64,000 nt of DNA from Zychaea mexicana (GCF_025766255.1 NW_026516712.1:124001-188000); one strand, 5' to 3'. Counted from the first letter of the stretch, positions 21,972-33,387 are shown. Translations and numbers: made by a program. The notes: generated by a model from the letters alone, not told the origin.

Positions 21972-22120
21972 TAGTGAATGGTCGCTACGCAATGAGAGAC
22001 CTTCGCCATTCACTAGTGGCGCCCGTGCCGTGTGTGCCCACAACGTCAACTAAGCACAAAGATACTTCAAGGTTGTTGTACTACGTTGATGCAGCCTAGG
22101 GCATGTTTCCAACAACCTTG
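21972..22120. repeat. Two perfect short inverted repeats (hairpins)
   Basis: TAGTGAATGG (21972-21981) is mirrored by CCATTCACTA (22006-22015). CAAGGTTGTTG (22068-22078) is mirrored by CAACAACCTTG (22110-22120), whose flanks AAGATACTTCAA and TTGAAGCATCTT extend the pairing with a 6-7 base bulge. No flanking target duplication was identified. Confidence 0.6.
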
Positions 22121-22227
22121 CTACCATTGAAGCATCTTTCGGGTAGAATATATCCACCTCAACCTGGCTAATAGCTTTCCAAGTCAAGGATTCACACAAC
22201 ACTTTGCGGATCATAAAGTTTGTGTAA

Positions 22228-22713
22228 ATGGAACTGAAGAAGAAAGAAAAAGGGGTTTTTGGTATTCTTATTCAGACAATTTTATGCCGTCACGCTCGGG
22301 TCTTCAATGAAATCCATCATGTAGATTGGCTCTCATTTGTAAGGCTCCGGTTGGCTCGTTTTATGGACCGCTTATTTCATATGACGCAACTTGGCCCAAA
22401 AGCAAAGGGAAGGCGAAGGAGATGTGTAAGTGATAGTCGTCGTGAAGAAGTCAAATACTATACAGCAGCAGTGATCGACATGCTATGTATGTTTCACCAT
22501 GCCAATGTACCCTCCGATACTGTCGCCGCTTATTTTGGTAAGAAGTGTCAGTGCACGCACCCGGCCTCCGCGTCAAATACAGGTACGTTTCGAATGCCAA
22601 CTTGTTCAATGAGTACAGAAAAAAAAAAGATGCGACTGAACAACTCAATAAGAAATAACAAGGAAGAAAGACAGAATGTCAAAGCTCTTTTATACAAGTA
22701 TATACCACAGTAA
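22228..22713 (+). CDS. Orphan open frame, uncertain
   Basis: A frame of 161 codons. The middle part (about 15-105, ending VPSDTVAAYFGKK) has balanced, protein-like composition with a basic GRRRR patch. After codon 105 it becomes low-quality Lys/Asn sequence, and a GT donor-like GGTAAGAAG follows the AYF codons. It could be an exon of a decayed gene or transposon remnant. No family is recognised. Confidence 0.22.
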   Translation: MELKKKEKGVFGILIQTILCRHARVFNEIHHVDWLSFVRLRLARFMDRLFHMTQLGPKAKGRRRRCVSDSRREEVKYYTAAVIDMLCMFHHANVPSDTVAAYFGKKCQCTHPASASNTGTFRMPTCSMSTEKKKMRLNNSIRNNKEERQNVKALLYKYIPQ

Positions 22714-23860
22714 TCAGCGATTGCAATGATGGATGTGGGCAGCTTTAGATAAATTGTGAAGAGCAGCATGGCTGTTTTCAGCATAGTATGCGCGTCATCC
22801 TAGAGCTACTATTATCCATACAGGCTGCTTCTTCAGGTTGATACTGTTGTTTGGTTTGCTCGTTTTAACATCCTTCTCTATGAGGCTTGCTTTATAACCA
22901 CGCTGCATAAGAAAGCTGCTTATTGCCATGGCATTCAGTAGTCATGACAATCCATGTTCCTGAAAGCCGCTTGTTGCCAGGACAAGCATGTCAAAACACA
23001 TTTTATTTTATTCGCGTCACCCATTTTGACCAATTCCGAGCGAAATGGCGGCTGCTCTTGCGAAGCGATTCGCAGCGCTTTTTTCACACAACCGCAACCA
23101 GCGCAATGGGCAGACTCGTAGCAACACGCACATACTCAACCCTTGTTTTTTCGAGGCTCTGAGGCCAAGTTACGATGTTTTTTGCGCAGGGTCTCCATTG
23201 TACTTTGCTGTCATGCTCGGCTTCTTCATGCGCAGACCTTCCGTGCTGGCCGTGAATAAAGTTGGGGGCGGGGGGTTGGATGGGGGGATGGAACCAAAGT
23301 TGGGGGACGTCACTCGTCCAGGCGAAAACACTACACTGTATACGCTTATGGAGGTGTGGTTTTAGACTGCTTGTCGTCTTTAGTCTCGCATTGAGCTCGC
23401 TCGGTGGTCAGCTTAACGAACGATAATCGTAAGCTGGCAAGCGTGGTGGATGCAGAGAAAGGGATTCTTTTCAAGAAAAACAGCGTCGATCGTATATCCT
23501 ATCTGTCTGCTTTTCCCAGGGTGCGCGTGAAGTATGATACATGCGAAAAAAGCAGACCAGATTGGCTCGGAACGTATCATCCGAACTAACTTTTTTTCCT
23601 TTCCATTTTTCTCGCGAACTGAACTACGCGAACACAGAAAGTAAAAAAAAAAAGATAAAAAACAGTGCCAAAGTGTGATAATGCGCGTTGTGATCGTGTT
23701 ACTGTCGTCTGTCATTGTTGTGCGCTTTGTTGAGCACGGAGCTTATCTTTGCCTATTTTAGTTTTTTGTACGCAAAAAAAAAGATACAGGAAAGGAAAAA
23801 AAGCAAGCGTCCCTTCAGAATCTCATTGGGCCCAGACCAGCGTTCTTTTTGGAAATGAAC
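22714..23860. other. Gene-poor stretch
   Basis: No supported feature. Open frames at 22923-23365 are short and carry no domain. A G-rich patch at about 23264-23308 gives a Gly-rich translation. Confidence 0.45.
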
Positions 23861-24036
23861 TTTGCCCATAAAAAGACACCCATTTTCCACAGCGTGTTGC
23901 TTCCTCGCTTTTTCTTTCACTTTTCACTTTTCACTTTTTCACGATCACATATGGTAAGTTCCTTTCTTTTTTTCTCTCTTTTTTCTGTGGATGTGTGGGA
24001 AGGGAGGGGGGGCTAACGCGGGTTTTTGTGGGTCAT

Positions 24037-24064
24037 GGGTGGGTGGGTGGGTGGGTGGGTGGGT
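24037..24064 (+). repeat. (GGGT)7 tract, potential G-quadruplex
   Basis: Seven GGGT units in a row followed by further G-rich repeats: at least four runs of three G with one-base loops, the classic quadruplex pattern, on the + strand. Confidence 0.85.
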
Positions 24065-24246
24065 GGTGTTTGTTTTGTAGGCACGGGCGACGAGGGCGTA
24101 AAGGTAGGTGGTTGAAGGTAAGTGAGTGGGTGTGTGGGTGGGTGGTGGTGCTTGTTTTGTAGGCACGGGCGACGAGGGCGTAAAGGTAGGTGGTTGAAGG
24201 TAAGTGAGTGGGTGGGTGGGTGGGTGGTGGTGCTTGTTTTGTAGGC
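24053..24246 (+). repeat. 82-bp tandem repeat, about 2.5 copies
   Basis: TGTTTTGTAG occurs at 24071, 24153 and 24235, exactly 82 bases apart. Each full unit contains TTGTTTTGTAG, then GCACGGGCGACGAGGGCG, then GGTAGGTGGTTGAAGGTAAGTGAG and a GGGT run: an acceptor-like site, a 23-base insert and donor-like sites. Confidence 0.9.
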
Positions 24247-24435
24247 ACGTCGCGATTGGTGAGACCGGACTGGGCATCTCAATACCAATCGACCTTCAGT
24301 GATCCACAAAGCGACCAAGACAAGACCCTAGCTTTGTGGTGAGAGGGTAACGGGAGCAGATGTCGATGCACCTTCCAGTGGTTGCTCCTGTCAGTACCTG
24401 CTCAAGAGCAGGGAAGCTAAGACATCGACACCCTA

Positions 24436-27400
24436 TTATTGATTAGTAGTATCATGTATCAAATAAAAAATGCTTCTCGTTCGCTGAACTTATTTGTGCG
24501 TGAACTTATTTGTGCGTGTTTTATACAGTATTGTTGTAAGACTTCTTCATATATGCGAGCGAGACTCGTCATTCTCGTTCCTAATTGCACAATAAAGACA
24601 TTTGCATTGAGCAACATAGTTGCCATTCGAGATCGTTGCTAAAGTGACATTTGATTTTGTCAATAACAATGCTGTGATTCGGGAATAAAGGAGTCGACAT
24701 TCAGAATGAGGCAGCCAACACCGGCCCAGGTCTGTTTGTTAAAGGCTATTATCAAATAGAAGGGCTGTAAACCAGATCCTCCTTCTCCTACCGTTACCGA
24801 GCTTCACCACTTTGTCCTTGGCAATTTGTTTCGTACACTTTGCTTTGGCGCACGTGTACTGCACGGTCATCTATTTTTGCGTCCTTACTTTTTGGTGTAT
24901 ATGGCTTCTATTTAAGTGAGCTTCTTGTTACAATAGCTGAGACCCTGTAAACCCTGTCTGTGCGCCTTGTGGCCCGACGGGTGCACGTATCTTCCTATTT
25001 AGAAACAGGCGGCGACATCGTCGGGGCACGGCCTGCATGATACCGGTGAAACATATTTCGTAGGACAATCGATACACGCGGACCACATACGCCTTCTTCT
25101 TGACCGCTTGACCGTTTGATCATGTCTCTTCTGCACATGTTTTTTTCTTCCCTACCCTTTGCTTTCTCACATTGTTTTTTAACCCGGGGGTTGAAAATAC
25201 GCCCACATTTTTCAGGCCATTTCCTTTTTTCTCTTTCCCTTGGCCCTTCCCTTGGCTCTGGCTCTTCCCCTGGCTCTGGCTCTTCCCTTGGCTCTTCCCT
25301 TGGTCCTGGTCTTGCCTCTGTCGGTCCTGGTCTCAGCCTTTCTCCCGTGGACCCTGGCTGCCTACAACCGCTCCCTGCTTCGGGCTGTCCAGTCTGGCGT
25401 TCAACAGTATTGGTCACCACCGGTCTTCAGGCGAGATCAGAGGACGGAGAAATCCTTCTCTGTTTTTCGCCATAGAAATATGGTAGCGTCTTTTCGTATG
25501 GATGCCTTATCTGCCGGCCTGGTTTGCCATGGTGGGGTTTGCAATGAGGAGCCAGGTGCCACTGTAGATCGCGTTCGACTCTCAGGACTCAACTCTCGGC
25601 AATCGACTGTCTGGCATTCGACTCTCGGCAATCAACGCTCGGCAATCAGCTCCCAGCTTCAGTGTTCGGCTCCCAACATCCGAGTATCCAGTAAGCAGCT
25701 CCTCCAGCATTCGACAACAGCAGCAAATGGCCGTCCTTTTGGGTGTTTCGAGAGTCAATTCCTTCCCCTACCCCTACCCCTTCCCTTTCCTCTTCCCTTC
25801 CTTCCTCCCGTCCTTCCCTTCCGTCTACCCTTCCGTGATTGACTCAAAGCCAAATGATTGGGAGACCGGGTCAGCCAGGCCGAGGCAATTGGTGGTTTTC
25901 CCTTCCTCCCCCTATTACACACTTCTTCTGTTTCTTCTTGCTTTCTTCATGCTTTTTGTATAGCCTACGGGGTGTGCGGACTGCTTGTTGAGGTCACTTT
26001 GTAAAATCGCGTTCTTATTCTTTGACTTTTGTATTTATTTAATAAAATGTGTGCTCTTCGGCAAATAATATTCATAATGATAACCTTCAATGTTTCATTA
26101 CTCTTTTATTACAATGAATAAAAACCTGCTCAAACTCGTTTCCTTGGAAAAGTGTTTACGTGTTGCTTGATCTTGCAATAACCATTTTCTTTCTGACTGT
26201 GTTCAATCGTCTTCGCCGCTTCATTTGACAGCTAGGAAAGAGCTCATGTTTTGGCGTGCTATGTCCCTGTTCTTATACAATGCTGACAATGTCATATGGC
26301 TTACATTAGATTCGTAATTACTTTTACTTTGCAATGACTTGATCGATTCTAAACATAATATCTAGGCAACTGTCTGACGCAAGCATAATGCACAGACCAT
26401 GTAATGCAATGTCAAATTTTTTGTGAAACCCGTTGCGTAGCAATATCAGTACTGGGCACATCAGAAAATTTCTTGCAACAGCAGGATCTCTCTTGGACTT
26501 GGAACAAGTTGATCGAGCTTTGTGTGCTTGAACTGTCGTTTCTCATGCACTCTACAGCAAAGATCAAACCTTTTGATACCGATTACTGCAATGCTCATAC
26601 TCATTAGTAGGATTGTTTTACAAACGTTTTAAATGGCTTTCTATCAAAGCCTAAATCCACGTGGATGTGCCCATCTGTTTGGGAGATCGCCTGGAATTGA
26701 GCTGCCTTTGGAGCGCCATATATGTATTCAGGTGGAGGCAGTTAGACACATGTACAGCAACGCTTTTCTTTATTACTTTTTCTCCGTGATCCTGCTTGTC
26801 CATACAGTTACGATAAAAATGGCTGCCGTGGTATACCTTTCACTTGTCGCCCGCATATGGCATGGAACACAATAGTGACTGTAATTAGTTGGCCCACGAA
26901 AGCTTGGGACAGCACGATTTGATGGCTCTCAAGCTTCGGACCGCCTTCCGATGTTTTGCCGTATTAGGCTACTACATATACCTATACAAATCTTTAATAT
27001 CAATGACTATGTTTCTTCAAAAGAATTAGAAAGCCCTTTTGCTTTGTTTCAGTTCGAATTGAATTTGTACAGCATCTTACCGTCGCCATTTGTATTGCAC
27101 TTTTCCTTAATTACAAGAACATTGGCTACCCAGGCCAGTATTGATTGAGCGGTCTGTATACTTCAAAAGTACGATACATGATTCCCTTGATGGATAATGA
27201 GGGGTAACAAATTGATTCTTTTGTCAATCTTCTAAAAGACGGCCGTCAACTGCTAGCGCCGGGGGAGCTCACCCAGCGGACAAGCCTCAGTGGACATGGC
27301 CATGTCTTTTCCTCGTGTACCAGTGATATCGAATGGAAAATGTCGCGAAACCGCCATTGGGACGATATCGTGAGAGTTCAATTCCAACGCTGTGAAACGG

Positions 27401-28450
27401 GTAAAGAGCTCGGATCATCCAACTTTGGTAAGCCATCCTGCCTATAGCAAGAGACGTAAATCTGTTTCTGTTTCTTACAGGGGAATTTATATACAGACTT
27501 ACAACCAAAAAAACAAGCTTATATCATACACCACGGCCTTGTTATCGGTTATAACGACTTAAATATATCAGTCTCGCCAGTTGGTCTTCTACACTCTCCC
27601 ATGCCTTTTCACTCCACGTGGTCATCGACACCTGTGTTTGTCTCGAGACCTATAAGCATTCTCTGATCCCAATATGTCAAGCGCAGAAACATATCCGATG
27701 CAACACATTCAAAGCACATAATTCAAGGCAACAACTCACTGAAAGTTACACATACAGCACATTGTACATATATATATATATATATGACTTGGTAGATATA
27801 GCCACTATGATACTTCACGAAATAAGAAATTGAGAAGTAATTGATCAACACCACGCCCATGCGGTGGACAGCTTTTGATGCTGTTCAGAATGAATAAAAT
27901 GCTTTTCGGAAATTAGAGCGAGGCAGACTATGACCACGTTTAGGATATTTTAAACGTGTTTGGAGAAGTAGGCTACCGGTCATGGTCCCACCATTGGCAG
28001 CGACTCACGAAAGCAAGCAAGACAGCTTTTGAAATGCTATGAAAAAGCTCAGTGTATGCACTTGAGATTCGCAAACGCTTGTTCCTTTAGCAAAAAGCAT
28101 TATACCAGCTGGATAAGCAAAAAAAGCCATGCAGTATTTTACAGTTACTGTTGTCAATCCAAGCCATAAAACAGGAGGGTTTTGTTATACCGCTAACCGT
28201 GAGTACGTCATTTACTGAAGCATATCAATGCATCTATATCGTGTCTTGTTTTTCCATTTCTGCATGCACTGCATGCGAAAATTGACTTGTAATGCAAGTT
28301 TATAACTTTCAAAGAGCAGTGCCCTTTCATTGTCAGTTTATTCAGTCGCTTTGCATTATAATCGCTGCTATTTTTGTAAGTCGGATTTATAACGCGGTGG
28401 AGTCCGATTCTTACTACAGGTGCGGAGTAAGGCAGTAAGCAATGAGGCCA
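24436..28450. other. Gene-poor region with low-complexity tracts
   Basis: About 4 kb without a supported gene. At 25234-25310 an 18-bp-like repeat of CTTCCCYTGGCTCTGG occurs. At 25577-25650 there are repeated CTCGGCAATC motifs, at 25760-25835 a pyrimidine-only tract, and at 27764-27784 a (TA)n microsatellite. Open frames of 119-200 codons at 24995-25842 are products of these repeats. A solo LTR or other old element cannot be excluded, but no ends were found. Confidence 0.45.
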
Positions 28451-28451
28451 G

Positions 28452-28458
28452 TGACTCA
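28452..28458 (+). promoter_or_regulatory. Gcn4/CPC1-type site upstream of argininosuccinate lyase
   Basis: TGACTCA, the bZIP consensus of general amino acid control in fungi, lies 97 bases before the ATG of the arginine gene. Confidence 0.6.
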
Positions 28459-28548
28459 CATTCATAACCTTGACACGAAAATTGACACGCAGAAAACAAA
28501 GACTACTTTTTGCTTTTTTCTCTTTTCTTGTAACTTTAAAATTTCACA

Positions 28549-30193
28549 ATGAGCGGTGGTGCAAAGAAACTTTGGGGAGGACGATTCACTGGTGCAGTTG
28601 ACCCTCTTATGGATGCCTTCAACGCTTCCATTCATTTCGACAAGCGCATGTACGCTGCTGATTTGACTGGCTCTATGGCATACAGCAAGGCATTGGCCAA
28701 GAACAACATTATCACCCAAGAGGAATGCGAACAGCTCGTCTCGGGTCTCACCAAGGTCATGGAAGAATGGGAGGCTGGCAAGTTTGAAATCAAGGAAGGT
28801 GACGAGGATATTCACACTGCCAACGAACGTCGTCTTGGTGAGATTGTTGGCTCGGTTGCTGGCAAGCTTCACACCGGCCGTAGCCGTAACGACCAGGTTG
28901 CTACGGATATGCGTCTCTGGCTTCGTGACGAAGCTAGCAAAATCTTGGCTCACTTGAAGGAACTTATCTCCATCACTGTGGCTCGCGCTGAGAAGGAGGT
29001 TGATGTTTTGATCCCCGGTTATACTCATTTGCAGGTAAAAAAAAAAGATATAAAAGTGTGTGTTCGATCCGATCGTGCATTTAATCAAATTGTGTGTATG
29101 TAGCGCGCTCAACCTATTCGCTGGTCGCACTTTTTGTTGTCGTATGCTTGGTTGTGGCAAGCTGATGCCGAACGTTTGGCCCAACTTATCGATCGTTTGA
29201 ACGTACTTCCTCTTGGATCCGGTGCTTTGGCCGGCCACGCTTTCAACATTGACCGTGAGTTCCTTGCCAAGGAGCTCGGTTTCCGTGGATTGATCAACAA
29301 CTCGCTCTATGCCGTCAGCGACCGTGATTTCGTTGCCGAATTCTTGTTCTGGGCCAGCTTGACCATGGTCCATATCTCCCGCATAGCTGAAGATCTCATT
29401 ATTTATTCCAGCAGTGAATTCGGCTTTGTCAAGTTGGCTGATGCTTATAGCACTGGTTCCAGCTTGATGCCCCAAAAGAAGAACCCCGACAGTTTGGAAT
29501 TGTTGCGTGGCAAGAGCGGTCGTGTCTTTGGTGGTGTAAGTTTATGGTCACCATGTAGAACGGTGGAGGGATGCTTTTTCCAAGTAACTGAACGGGGTTT
29601 TCTAACGACGAAATAATCAATCCAGATGTCTGGCTTCATGATGTCGTACAAGGGTATTCCAAGCACATACAACAAGGATCTTCAAGAAGACAAGGAGCCC
29701 ATGTTCGATGCTGCTGATACTTTGTCAGGCTCGCTCCAAATCACTGCTGGTGTTTTGAGCACCATGAACGTGAGTCAGAGTAATAAAGAATGGATTATGG
29801 AACTATGGCTATGGTAAGACTAACATATAATATATATTGCTGGTCACAAATCAGATCTTCCCTGAAAAGATGCGTGGAGCCCTTAGCGCTGACATGCTTG
29901 CCACCGATTTGGCCGAATACCTTGTCCGCAAGGGCGTGCCATTCCGTGAGACCCACCATATCTCGGGTGCTGCTGTCAAGATGGCCGAAGACCGCGACTG
30001 CCAACTGCATGATTTGAGCGTCGAAGACCTCAAGACGCTCCACCCTTCATTCACTGACGATGTCGCCAATGTCTGGAGCTACGAGACCAGCATTGACAAC
30101 CGAACTGCGCCCGGTGGTACTAGCAAGCCTGCTGTTCAAGACCAGATCAAGAAGCTCCAGAGCTGGCTCGCCGAGTCCCGTCCCAAGCACTAG
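28549..30193 (+). CDS. ARG4: Argininosuccinate lyase
   Basis: Four exons, 28549-29034, 29104-29535, 29626-29769 and 29855-30193, all in phase 0, give 466 residues, the family size. The enzyme splits argininosuccinate into arginine and fumarate, the last step of arginine synthesis, as a tetramer. Seen: WGGRF at the start; [13 protein letters not shown] (about 106-118); GYTHLQRAQP (about 157-166), with the conserved His; and the fumarate-lyase signature [13 protein letters not shown] (about 280-292), with the catalytic Ser in its flexible loop. The leader is T-rich and the ATG context is CACAATGA. An upstream TGACTCA site suggests general amino acid control. The gene appears intact. Confidence 0.97.
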
Positions 30194-30500
30194 AACGCTA
30201 CACGTAAATAATCATAATAAAAAAACTAGTCCATGCTGTTGTACATACTACATACACATCTTTGCTTGAGGGGAATTAGAAGACATTTTGACGGGGGTTG
30301 GTGGGACCCATTTGCATGTAGTGCGGCGAAGACCAATGCGGGAAGACAAAAAAAAATTATATGAAAGGAAAGGGGTATTCCTCCTCCTCCCCCCCCCTTG
30401 TCAACAGATGGGTTCTTTGTCTAGGGTAGGGTAGCCGCAGACTACTTTTGGTGTGGGTTCTCTTTTTTCGCGTTCATTTCTCTTGAAAAAATCACGTATC

Positions 30501-30806
30501 ATGACATTGTTACCGTTGCTATTACTGCTGCTCACTACTGTCATTGGAGCATTTGCCAAATGGGGACAGCCGTCTGCTGGAGTCATCCTGCGCGGCGACG
30601 ATAGCAAAACCCGATCAGGTTTACTGAGCCGTGATCATCGTTGCACACAGTTTCCAAACGAGTTTCCGGCCCACACGGCACAAAACGTGGGTGCCACGCA
30701 CTGTGGCCTCTGGACCAACGAAGATTGTACGGGAACCCTTTATGTGGTACCAGCACATTACGCCATCAATATGCCAAACGCCCAGTTCTCATCCATCATT
30801 TGTTAA
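30501..30806 (+). CDS. Small secreted cysteine-containing protein
   Basis: A single exon of 101 residues. The first ATG starts a strong signal peptide (MTLLPLLLLLLTTVIGAFA) with likely cleavage after AFA. The mature part of about 80 residues has four cysteines in a pattern C-x(20)-C-x(7)-C-x(20 or so)-C, with CGLWTNEDCTG in the middle and FSSIIC at the end. This spacing resembles small extracellular beta/gamma-crystallin-like fungal proteins (C..L..N..C.G....F.S..C), but that fold assignment is tentative. There are no membrane segments beyond the signal. It converges on the next gene, 229 bases away. Function is unknown. Confidence 0.62.
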   Translation: MTLLPLLLLLLTTVIGAFAKWGQPSAGVILRGDDSKTRSGLLSRDHRCTQFPNEFPAHTAQNVGATHCGLWTNEDCTGTLYVVPAHYAINMPNAQFSSIIC

Positions 30807-31034
30807 TATAAAACCCTCATATGCACATGCACTGACCAAACAATCAATCTTTGACACATGAAAAAGAAGTTCTTTCCAAAGAAGAAGAAAGCGAATAAAG
30901 AATCACGAAAAACAAAAAAGTACACAGTACAAAAGAAAGATGCCGTATGTTTTCTTTTGTTGTGATGGTGGTGGTGGTTGGATAGGTGTATGTTGAATGT
31001 GTATAAGTTATGTTCTTTTTTTGTAGTAAACTGT

Positions 31035-33387
31035 CTAAGCTCGTTGCAGCCGCATACGCCGTCCCAACGTAGCCATTCTTTTAACAAATGTATTCCCGCC
31101 ATTATTACTATCTACTACTTGTTGTCCTTCGACGAGGTTGGCAGTGTCGATGACTAATGTGGCGGGTCTGGTATTGTTGTTGTTGTTGTTGGCCAACGTG
31201 GAGCGTCTATAAAGTTCTTTTGATCGGCGTTCTTGTCTTCGTTTCCGCGACTTGAATCCACTGCCAATCTTGACAAAGGCAGATTTCGACCGCTTTAAAC
31301 CATCGGGACCATTGGCGGTTGCGGCGGCTGCCACATTGCTGCCTTGCTGCAAGCTGGCTCGCTTGGAAGCAGTCTTTTCCATCAAAAGTGACGAGCGGCG
31401 CTTGTTGCGGTTAGCGGGGTATCGGTGTCCTAGCGACCGTGCTCTGCGAAGATCTTGTGCTTCGACAACAACCGGGCGTGCGACTGTGTAACTGCGGCGC
31501 TTGACAGCGTCCTGACCATTATTGGCGTTATTATCGTTGTTGTTACTGATGATGGTATTATTATGATTATTATTGTTGTTGTTATTTGCTGCGGTGTTTG
31601 TTGGATCGTCGGTGTTGTGTCGCTGTGTCCTCCTCATGAGCGATGCTTTGCGTACAATCATGACTTCAGAGGTTGACGACCAGGACGAGGAGGATGATAG
31701 GGTAGAGCTGATGGATTTTCGTTGGTCATCCTGTTGTTGTGGCTGTGGTACGGTCAGGCTGTTACTGCTGCCATTGTTGGTAACAGGTGAGGTAGGAGCG
31801 TTGGTGGTGGTTGCGGTTGTGACAATAGTAGAGGTGGAGTTGTTGATGGTGTTGAGGTCTTTCTTGGTGGTGGATGCACGTTTCTTGTTGCCTTTTACAA
31901 AGGATGCTAATTTGCGGATGGATTTCTTTTTGGACATCGACTCAGAGTCAATTCCGATGGCTTGGTCACTCGGTGACTTGTCATGGTGATGGTTGTTGTT
32001 GTTGCCTAGTGCATTTGCCAACGTTGCTAAAAATTCCGTGCTCTTGGACTTGATCCCTCCTTTCTTGAGATCCTCGACAGAGCCCGAAGGTGTCATCCCT
32101 GCCACCTGTCGTTGTTCCCGGTATTTTAATGATGAAGATCGTTGTGGTGGTTTTGGCACGTTGCCGTCGAGTGGAGGAAAGCTGGATGATCGACGTTTAC
32201 TCGAAAGCCGCGCGCCGAACGGTGGAGGGGCGGATGGTGGCGGTGGGAATGTCATCATTTGCTGTGTCCATGATTGAGAGAGTCGGCTTCTTCTATTTGG
32301 TGTCTGTGCTGCTTGAAAATATGGGTCATCGTCTATTGTGAATGTTTCGAAAGTGGGAATAAGGCCCATCAGCGAGTCGATCGAGTATCGTTGTGATTTG
32401 CGAAGGTCGTCTTTGGGGAAGGGTAGTTCAGGGAGCTTTGGCGCGGTATTGAGCTTAATATCGACCGAGAACTCCATATCAAACAAGTTCATTAACTCGC
32501 TTGCCATATTTTGAACATGCATGTTTGGACCTGTTGGTGCTATGCCCGTATCGCTAGTCCAGCTAAGTCGGTTTTTACTGCGCAGTGATGGTGTGAGACT
32601 TTTTCGGCGAGCTGTGGTGGTGGTGGTGGCTGCTGCTGCTGCTGCTGCTACCACTGCTGCCGCGGCTGTGGGAAGATCATCGGGTAGTGGTGGGCCTTTG
32701 GGTAACGGTTTCTCGACCAGCGAAGCGGGGGATGGTGGAAGGGAATGAGGTTGAGGAGGAACTGGTCTGCTTATGGTGTCGGATGAAATGGTAGCATGTG
32801 GTTGAGAGAATATTGAGGGTTCAGACATGGATGAGCCACTCGTATTGATCGGGTCTTCGACTTCTTCGTGGTCGCTCAACCACATTTCATGGTCGTCGAC
32901 GTCGTCTCCGTCTTCATAGTCGATGTCCAGCGGTTGAAATGCCTCAATGGTTTGGGCATACTGTGCAAACATTTCCTCCAATGATTCTTGTGTCATATCG
33001 CCTAGCGATCTAATTAAAAAACAAGATAATAAATCATCATCATATTCATTTAATAACTCGTTGCTTCAATCTCATTGATTTGGGGTGTGCGTTTCTTCCT
33101 TACTCGGGAGTAAAAAACGACCAGCGTGTCATTTGGTCCAGCCATTCTGGAGGAGTATCATCGTATAATACATCGAGCATATTCTTTATTAGCGCGGTTT
33201 TTCGCATGGAGTGTAGGTCGGGAGCTGCGAACGTGAGCTGCGCAAGTTTATAGTTGGAGATGGCAGCCAGTTGGATTGGGTTGTGCATGGCAATCATCTG
33301 ATTGAGAGGTGAATTGCTGGTCAGACGGGTGGACGATTTAGGTGGTGTCGGTTGACTGACACTCGAAAGATCGTCGTCGCCGCCCAT
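31035..33387 (-). CDS. Large mostly disordered protein, unknown function (752 residues)
   Basis: Two exons, 33387-33104 and 33009-31035, join (FFTPE|SLGDMTQESLEEMF) to 752 residues. The first roughly 140 residues look folded: a helical block from NQMIAMHNPIQLAAISNYKL to SMRKTALIKNMLDVLYDD, then PPEWLDQMTRWSFF, then an acidic stretch. The rest is Ser/Pro/Asn-rich with many basic Arg-Arg-Ser clusters (possible phosphorylation sites), an (A)n/(T)n run near 230 and a (NN)n region near 560. The C-terminus is strongly basic (MATLGRRMRLQRA). No known domain is recognised; the composition suggests a phosphorylated scaffold or regulatory protein. The intron is GT-AG and the first ATG follows a T/A-rich leader. 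Confidence 0.75.

Larger units (their letters stand above)
23866..24435 (+). ncRNA. Candidate spliced, structured non-coding transcript (unidentified)
   Basis: A CCATAAAAAG TATA-like box (about 23868) is followed by the pyrimidine-rich leader typical of genes here, then CACATATG directly followed by a consensus donor GTAAGT at 23954. No protein can follow: every joining of that ATG to the downstream TTTTGTAG acceptors reaches a stop within about eight codons. After the last acceptor (24244) the sequence folds strongly. ATTGGTGAGA pairs with TCTCAATACCAAT (24255-24290, with a small bulge), CCACAAAGC with GCTTTGTGG (24304-24339), TGTCGATG with CATCGACA (24361-24429), and CTGCTC with GAGCAG (about 24398-24411). 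No known RNA family was recognised. Confidence 0.35.

Noticed and set aside
23045..23365. 106-codon plus-strand frame
   Set aside because: Low-complexity Gly-rich end, no domain, and no convincing leader or splice context.
24249..24435. SRP RNA (the GGTAACGGGAGCAG stretch recalls its helix 8)
   Set aside because: No Alu-domain motif was found and the stems do not match the SRP layout, so it was left as an unidentified structured RNA.
24995..25842. Frames of 119-200 codons on both strands
   Set aside because: Built from short pyrimidine/purine repeats; no domains, splice pattern or start context.
27240..27420. tRNA-like B-box (GTTCAATTCC)
   Set aside because: Flanking bases do not form a T-stem and no A-box or acceptor stem could be found.
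28462..29475. 337-codon minus-strand frame
   Set aside because: Antisense to the argininosuccinate lyase exons.
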